64,000 nucleotides of DNA from Pieris napi (lineage: Eukaryota; Arthropoda; Insecta; Lepidoptera; Pieridae), in the NCBI RefSeq assembly GCF_905475465.1, contig NC_062250.1, positions 3,618,501 to 3,682,500 of the forward strand, read 5' to 3'. This document shows, in pieces, positions 11,801 to 20,800 of this stretch. The notes beneath the pieces are model-generated. The model had not been told where the DNA came from and did no database searches. It was given only the letters and a program-made list of their open reading frames with translations. Made by a program: the position numbers and the translations under genes. Each line of letters begins with the position of its first letter. Positions within the stretch are counted from its first letter, which is position 1.

Positions 11801-14800
11801 AGAAGCGGGAAGAACCAGGGAGCTTTGTCCCGGAACCCGTCCGCGGCGGCGAAAGAAACCGCAGGCCCGTCAAATCCTCGCCACCTAAAGAGTGCCCAAG
11901 CGGGGAAGCAGGGGTCCATGCGTTCAAAAGAAGGGATGGTGATCCATCCCTGCAAGCACTGGACCCGATCTCCCCTAGCTATTCCTAAAAGCGTATGGCC
12001 CGATCTGTGAAGGATACTTGCTGTGTCAAGTATCTTCACAAATCAACAATGGGCGGGGAGAGGCGGACACAACCGCCGCATCGCATGTCGGGAAGCGGAT
12101 AAGGCTCTGCTGTTACCGCATCCCTCCTAAGGCGATTGTTGGTGGCGCCTTGGGGTTTTAGTGGGTATGCACATTCGCGAGTCCCACATAACCCTCCCGC
12201 ACTAAGCAGTCGCACCGCGGTGGGGTATGCGCAATGCATTTCCCCAAGTAAAAAAAAAAAAAAAAAAAAAATTTTTGTGTTACATCTTAATTAATATTCG
12301 ATTTTAAACCTCTTATAAATGGTATCGCTAGCTTTGTTAGTAATACTTGATAACCGAAAAATTTTTACTATAAAAATATTAGATTAATTATGACGTACTG
12401 TTGACGTACGTTTTTATATAATCTAGATATATAAAACAAAGTCGTGTTAGTTACTTATAACTCAAGATCGGCTGGACCGATATTAGTCATCTCTTTTTTG
12501 GTGGATTCTTCTCCGCTCCGAATAGCAGAATAAGTAATAAAATATCGGATAAGTTATCGAAAAAAAAATTACGAATGCAAACAGCATGTGGTGCCATCTG
12601 TTAAATAATGACATAATTACGCATATAAAAGAAACCTACCACTTTGTTCTTGCGCCGGGTAACAAAACAAAAATGTTGTATATCAGAAAGTGCTTTAACA
12701 TGCAGTATCGCAATATCTAGAGAGAAAAGGCCTAATGTGTAAAACTGCCATTCTTTTATCGCAATGGCGAGCAATAAAACATTTCTGTATTTGCAAATAA
12801 GTTGTATTAATGTTATTACCTTAATGAAATCCTAAATTAAGTTTAGCTAAAGTTAACACGATATTATTAGACTGTTACGCGGAACGAAATTCGCCGGGTC
12901 AGCTAGTTTTTGATTCAAGTGTGTGTGTTAAGTGATATGTGGCCTATTGGAGTGCCTGACCAGCGATACCTATATTATAAGTGTATATTTCGTTACCTAT
13001 ATGAATAAATGATCGCCATGTAATATTAATACTTACTCCTTCTTGTACCATCCTTAAAATTTCTCGGCTGCCCTCATGCATTGGATTATTAATGAGTCGA
13101 ACAAGCACATCTTTGATAATGGGCTGGATGCTAGAGTCGTAAGTTGAGAAGTCCAGTAGAACACAGGCTCCAACGAGGCCGAAGACAAACAGACCTATTT
13201 GTGAAGCTATATACTAGAAAACAAAATTGAGATATTAAGCTTGTGTCGAAAATAGATTTATTTTTAAATGATTTTTGTAACTGAATATTTATAGTTTATG
13301 GACATTTATTTTACTCAAATACGAGTATCATAATGAAATGAAAATATATTTTTCTTAACTGTCTGAAGCTTTTTTTTGATAAACTTTTTGATAATTCTGT
13401 AAAATGAATCGCAATAAAAAATGAATCGCAAATTATGTTGCTAAGCGCAAAACTCAAAGACGTCTGGATCAATTCGAGTATTCCTTGAACTCTAAGGGAG
13501 AGTAGAGAGAAAAATTGGAAAAATTGCATGAAAAACGCTATGGGGTAGCATAGTAAAATTTTCCAAAAAAAAATCGTATTAAGGCGAAATGAAGTTCGCG
13601 GGGGCAGCTTGTTTATAATATTTTTTTTAAAAGACAATTCACACCAATTGACCTAGTCCCATGCTAAGCTGGTGAAGCTTGTGTTATGGGTACTAGGCAA
13701 CGGATATATATACATATTATAGATAGATAGACATATAAATACATATTTAAACACCCAAGACCTAAGCACAACACCAAATGCTCATCACATCGATGTCCGT
13801 CTCAGCCAGGGATCGAACCCGGGACCCATGGATTCGCAGTCAGGGGTACTAACCACTAGACCAATGAGTCGTCATATACATATAGGTATATGATAATTAA
13901 AATTAAACGTGTAACTTACCATATAAAGCAATTTAATATTTTCCATCAAAGCTGATCCACATCCAAGGAAAGCAACGACCATGATACCAAGAGTTCCGAT
14001 AAGTATAATGTAGATACCGATGAAGAACTTCTGTAACTCTAGTATCTTCATCCATTCGTTGAATCCTGGCTCCACACATATCCACAAACATAGTGCGAAG
14101 ATAGATAAGCCGAAAAGCTGGAACATTTTTTTTTAATTACTAGTGATCTACCGACCTTATAGTAGAAGAGAGAATTGTATAGCATTATGAATAAAAATCA
14201 GTCTAAGAAATCTCTCAGTTTAAAAGCTTTTAAAGGATAAAGGAGTATGATCTGGAATATTTCAATACAAATTTCATAATATGTAGTCAACATTATGTTG
14301 CTAGTTAATGTTTTTGGGTGTGCAAATTATTATTATCATTTAAATATCAGTTATAAAAAAGTAACTATACACTATCTTAAAAACATTTTTGAACATTACA
14401 AATATAATGTATAAATATATGCAGCTACCTCGGACAAAGAAATTAGTCTAGCAATTCAAAGGGGGAACGCTGCCACTATCTTCGGAACCTTGCCTAAAGG
14501 GACTCCTTTTAATGATATATTTTAGTTTATGTTAAGTTTAGTTATTTATTTCAATGTTTATTATTTTATATATAGATAATACTATATTTATACTATATAT
14601 TACTAAGCTATCTTTTCTAAAATATATGACAATTTTGGCAAACGAAAAATGTATAAAACAAAAACTACATATTCCTCTTCAACCAATGGGTACTTAAGAC
14701 GTAAGCAAGATATTCTATGGAAAAAGTTGAGCATACTATTTGATAAATCGACTTCGTTGCAAGTTAGCCAATTTTGCTGATCCACGTAAAAGATAAAACT

Positions 14801-17800
14801 ACGAATGGGGAAAACACTATAGATATGAGGGGATCTAAAAGTTTTATAATCTCATTAATGCTACGAGCGAGGGCCTTTATTTGTGTAAACAGGTAGGTAT
14901 GCGATTATAACTTTTATAGAGCAATAAACTTTAATTGCTCTACCCCAGTTGCATACATTTTTAGAAAAGAATACAGTGTACATTTTATAATAATAATAAT
15001 CAGTGGCGCTACCACCTTTTTAGGGTCTTATCTAATAGGCAAGTATGTGATGAGCCTCATGTGCCTGATGCACGCCGTCGACTTTTTGGATCTAAGGTAA
15101 GCCGGTTTCCTCACGATGTTTTCACTCATCATATTTATTTTTTTTAGTTTTTCCTCTTTAACTAGGGTTGCCTGGAAGAGATCGCTTATTAGCGATAAGG
15201 CCGCGCGTTGTATCTCTTATATTTTTTATGTATTGTGTTATTTGTGTTTCTTTTATTTTTATTGCAACAAAGTGTAACTAAATAAATAAAAATAAATAAA
15301 TGCGCAGATAGAAAGAAATTTCATTGGTGCACAGCCGGGGCTCGAACCTATGACCTCAGGGATGAGAATTGCACGCTGAAGCAACACTGCTCTTTTATAA
15401 GGCATAGTTTAATTTTAAAATATATCACGCTAAAAGAAATATTGTTACCCGATTCGTCCATAGAAAAAGAACGTGGATTTCATATGATTTACACGTCAGA
15501 ACCCGAGCGAGTAATCGCCGCGTCTTTGAGTAATCAAGCCAAATAGGAATTAGGTCGCGGCTCCTATCGCCTCTGCGTTATCTTCGGAACAAAAAAGGGC
15601 CTTATCTACGCATCATTATACTTTGTCTGCAAAAACCTTTGTCGAGACAACAACTCTGTTCGCAATCCATTAGGGCCAAGCCAAATGACGCGGAAAGTTG
15701 ACTCGTACGTTTGTACGGTTTGCTGGAAAAATCATATAATACTCGGGTTTGTACCGCCATTAATGCTCGAATACACTCGCTGATACACGCTTTCACGATG
15801 ATAAATGGCGCAATCTGTGAACGAAGCTGGACTAACTAATAAATTTGAAATAAAGAAAAATTGGAGCTATCGAAATTGGCTTCGCTGTACCGTGTTCAGC
15901 TTGTTTATGCCTTGCGTTTATTACGAGCAATCATCTTCGATAGAAATTAACCGTCCGATTTGGATCTATAATTATGCATGTTTTTCTCGGTAAAAACCTT
16001 GTTTGCAAAACATTTACGTTCGTTGCAAATCGATTTGATTTACGTAAACAAAAGCATTACCAAATGACTATTAAATATTCGCAAGTCTCTTATGTATTTC
16101 GTTTTGCTCTCTTCGAGCCAAAAGACAGACTTTTTTGTGATGTTAAAAATTTATGGCGTCGTAAAAACTCGCAGTGAGACCGTCTACTATGCCAGCGGCG
16201 TCTCTTAAGCCCGAATATGACATTACAATGTAGATACGTGAATATTTTCAACGTTAAATTTTATAACACAGTATATATCAGGAACTGGGGGATTGTCGTA
16301 AAATGCTAGTTATTCTGCAACTATTCATTGTGTCACCGTTTTGTGGAGATTATAAGCATTAAGTGGCTTCGAGCCGTATAAACGTCAGGACCGTTTTCGT
16401 TGTATATCTCGGAATACCTGCAGAGCTGGAATAATAAAGAGTTTTACAACGCTTCAAAATGGGACTTTTTCTCGCAATTCAACCGCAACGTGCACTTAAG
16501 GGATTTGAATATCTTATGTGGAAGACGATTTTATCTATTCTACGCAACACCGGGGACCCGGTACGTGCCGAATTTAAGATTTAAAACAATCGTTTATTTC
16601 TGACAATATTTTATTGTGCTTCCGATACATAAGATTGTCACTACTGCCGTAGCCTTTTTGAACTTTATAGAATACGATTAAAAGGCCTTTAACGCACTAG
16701 CAAAACCATTGGCATTGAGAGTGTCCATGGGCGGCGGTCATCACTTAACATCACGTGAGCCTCCTGCCTGTTTGTCCTGTTATTTCGTAACTCTTTAAAT
16801 AAATATTTTTATTGCAAAATTTAAATTTTTACGTAGAGAGCGCAAAAAAAACTTACACGTTATTATTCATTTTCAAATCAATAAAAAAAACCATTGTTTT
16901 AATAAACCTTGCGAAAATTAGAACAGGTATTAAATCGCATTTAAGAATGATATTTAATTGTGTTGTACCTAGGTAACACTGAAAATGTTTAGAAAATGAA
17001 AAACGGCTTAATATAGAAAGTTGCCAATACTTTTATTGTTTTTCGAAGTTATCTCCGTTCTTCTCTACACATCGTCGCATTCGATGGAACCACTGTGAAA
17101 AGCAGTGGGCCCATTCTCCCTTATTATTCTATGGGTCTATGGGTCTCTTCTATGCATTTTCGTAAGCTTTCACCGCATCTTCAGGGCTCGTAAAGCGAAT
17201 ACCTCGAATTTTATTTTATTAGAAATGTTTCTAAGTGGCCAGTTCTAAACATTTTCAGTGTTACCCTCGAACTTGTGTATACCAACTCTTAATCATTCTC
17301 TATGGCGGGGTTAAACTATTTTGAAATAATTCTGTAGTCAATTCACTAACGAAGATTAATTAAAAGTGAAGCGCATGGAAACACGTTACGCTTTAGTCGG
17401 GTTCAATTATGGCGGTTAAGTTTGATTGAGTAACATTAAAGGCTGGCGGTTTCTAAGACGTTTGCTATTCAATTTTGGAATACTCTATTGATTTGTATAA
17501 ATCAATTCATTTACTAAACGTATAACTTTAGACAAATCGAATTTGACTTATGAACGTCAACGCGCTTCTATAGGTAAACTGTAGGGTGTGATTAAGGAAC
17601 GATGATTTAGCCCTTATTGACGGCTGTTGACGATTTTAGATTTTTTTATTTATTTCGTAATCTAATAATGTATCACTAAAAATATAGCCAAAGATGGAAT
17701 ATATAACATTTACAAAAAGGTTCAAACGTTTACAAAAACAATAAAATTTATTCAATACATTTAATTAAGTAATACCTAATTTGGCTGTGTTGTGTGATGG

Positions 17801-20800
17801 TGTAAAAGTGAGGGTATGCTCATGATACAGGAGATTTTGCGCTATGGATTTTCTTAATACATCATTTTAAACATATTTCGCAATAGCTTAAACAAGTCAA
17901 GGCTTAAATATTGCTCGTTGTATGTCCGGGCTGCGCGATACAAAACTGAGTTTTTTGAGTGTTCATATGAGGAACATGAAACAAAACACGACTACGAATC
18001 TTGTAGACAGGAACATGGAAGGGCAATTTTTCTAGAAGTGAGCTGCAATTAGCAATTAGATTAGCGCCTAGATGTTCTGAATACCCTTAATGTTACCTTT
18101 AAACATTAACGGCCTTGTTATGAAACGTGGACTAAGTACGGCAATTGTTACAAGGTTCGTTACATTAATTTCATACCGAAATAGAATCGTAACCATGGTA
18201 ACAAAATCGGTACTCTAATCCACACTTACCATCATACCACATTCACAAACAATGTTATGCTTCATTACAATATAGGTCAAATGTCACCTCTACAAACTTG
18301 CTATCACCAAGTAGTATACACTATAATTTTTTTGCCAGGAGATACGTCATTTGATTATATATTTTACATTGCCTTTCATCAAGCTAATCAAGCTTTTCAA
18401 ACAACACTCATCTAGAAGCAAGCCTGTTTTTGACAACCCCAGGGAACGGACCACAACCACACAAATCAAAAGTACAGAAAAAGTATATCCACAGACTAAT
18501 TAAAAGATTGCCCTATGACATATTCAAAAATAATTCTCACGATTTGGCTTGACTAACTTACTTTCAAAATAAGTTAGGACATACGACGTTAGATAGAAAA
18601 ATTCAAACGTAGAACAATTGAAACGAAGTCGATTTAATATGCCCCATTTACGGCTACAACGCAGCACCATTCATCTTGGCACAAATCCAAAAGGCAATTA
18701 TTGAAAGCGACTAGGATACAGCGATTATTTCTCATTTGCACTGCACCTTAACGAGTGCAAGTTTGAATGATACTTGACAGTTGACGTTTAGGGTTTTTGG
18801 CGTCGGTTCCACTTTCCAATTTGCAGAGCGGCTGCCCGATTTGTGCCAGCTCCGATAAATAAATGTAGCGTGTGATTTTTCAAAATAACTCGAGTCGAAA
18901 ATTATATTTAAAATGCTAATTTTGTGCATACATCCCTGACAGTTATCCTGGCGTTTAACTTAATCATGAAGTCGATTTTCTACATATTTTTCTACATAAC
19001 TATATACATGGTGTCTACTTGCTTATAAAGTAGATTGGTGGATGAAACAGATTCAGGAGTGTCTGATACGAGTCCTATTATTATCATTACGTAAATTTTT
19101 TGTGAAGATAGAGAGATATAATAAGAAGGTAATTCACATTATAACTGGCACATTTTCTTGAACAAATTGTATATCAAAGCCTTAAAATGGATTTGGCATT
19201 GGTAAGCTTAAATTGCTGTAATATTATGTTTGAACTATACAAACTTGTAGAGTATTTTTTAATACCAACACAATTTTAATATACTAAAATATTAATCAAA
19301 TTTGTTGTATTTGATACATTAAATTCAGTGCTTTTTCATCATCCTATTACTAGCACTAAAAATTAAGATCTAGCAGAGTATAGTGTCTATTTGTTATTTT
19401 TATTTATTTATTTATTACAGAAATACATACATTATACGATAATGTCGAGAAACATTAAATAAAATATAATAAAGTACATATATAATACTAAACACATAAT
19501 ATACACAATATCGCTACTGTGAATTCACTCTGCGAACATATAAATATGTCGATAGTGTCGGAGACAGCATTCAGTAGGCGCAACGTCTTTGATAACGGGG
19601 ATCTGTGCAACAGACTGGTTCTTGATCTTGGTATCGCAAATAACCTAGGCCTTCGCCGTCGCACATATCCCATAGGTACTAAGAAACCCAGTTCTTGGAG
19701 TACACTTGGGTTGACACACCCCTCAAGACTTTCAGTACGTAGTAGGCCAACTGTAAGTCTGGTTTCCATATAAAGTACGACATTAATATACCTAAGAATA
19801 AGAATGAGCATGTATCATACGATTACCACAGCACTTAATTAATTTACATAAATGCCTCTAATGTAATAATGAACAATATGTTTCACGCAATAAATATGCA
19901 TTACAATTTAATTCAGAGCAATCCTATACATAACCCCACAATGGGGATGTGATGTTTAATTTTGCTAATTAACTCGGCTTAATAACCGCCTGTATCGAGC
20001 GGGAAGTTATGTGGAGTGCGAGGATTTAGTGCCGACACCACGTGTTACTAATGCCTTGGAATGAATAGATACGGGTGGAAATTTTTATCGGGATCTTTAC
20101 GTTTATTTACCACAAACTATTAGAAATGTATATAACTACTTATGTGTAGATATTGTAGGAACGTTTTGTCACTTAATAGTGACATGAACGCGACGAGAAA
20201 ATAGTTTTTAATCAAAGCCGTATTGTCTGAAATATTAACCAAAATAATAAAATACAAAGACTACCTAACCGTTTTGATATATAATATTATGTTATACTAG
20301 ATACTCATAGTCTTTTATAATTATGAGAAATAATACTAAAAGGAATCATCAAGGAATCCATATCCCCAAATGGTTCAAAAGCATAGCACAGATATAATAT
20401 TTATTATATTTTAAATCTAAACAATGTCACACACAATATACAGATTAAGAGGATATCAAAGAACTAAAACTTAAACGCCTAAAATATGTAAGCGTATTTT
20501 TCAGACCAACTTGAAATAACTTAGGTTACCCTTTTGTGTACAAAATTACCGTCAGCCGCCTTAATTTTCTTGTCCACATAAAAATGTATCTTTTTTGTTA
20601 TTTTTCGTAAAAGTAGCTTTAACTCTGTGCTTCATTACAGTAAAAATATGAAAATATGATCGTAAAAAATAACGAAACACAATCAACATTTACATTATAA
20701 CTTAAGTATTCATTTATCTCTTTCTGACTAATTGTATTCCTGCTTTGATGGAAAGAGACGAAATAGAGTACTGGAAACCGTCTAATTACACTCAATATAT

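Larger units (their letters stand above)
5827..12270 (+). mobile_element. Full-length R1-clade non-LTR retrotransposon in Tsp2A intron 3
   Basis: The element has, in order, a structured 5' UTR (ribozyme from 5841), ORF1 (6560-8758), ORF2 (8760-11888), a 3' UTR of about 360 nt and an A-run of about 21-22. It is flanked by an exact 12-bp direct repeat ATTTTTGTGTTA (5815-5826 and 12271-12282), the target-site duplication of target-primed reverse transcription. It is visibly more GC-rich than its surroundings. Both ORFs are open along their full length. Gag-like ORF1 with three CCHC knuckles, an APE endonuclease, a YADD reverse transcriptase and a C-terminal C-X2-C-X9-H-X4-C together are typical of the R1 clade (relatives include R1, TRAS and SART). 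The target is neither 28S rDNA nor TTAGG telomere repeat. Orientation is antisense to Tsp2A. Intact ORFs and an exact TSD suggest a recent insertion. Confidence 0.93.

Noticed and set aside
14118..14126. ATG at 14126 as the Tsp2A start
   Set aside because: It lies upstream of the splice acceptor. Joining to 22289 instead restores TM1 (FNVVLW-LFGLSIF) as in other Tsp2A proteins.
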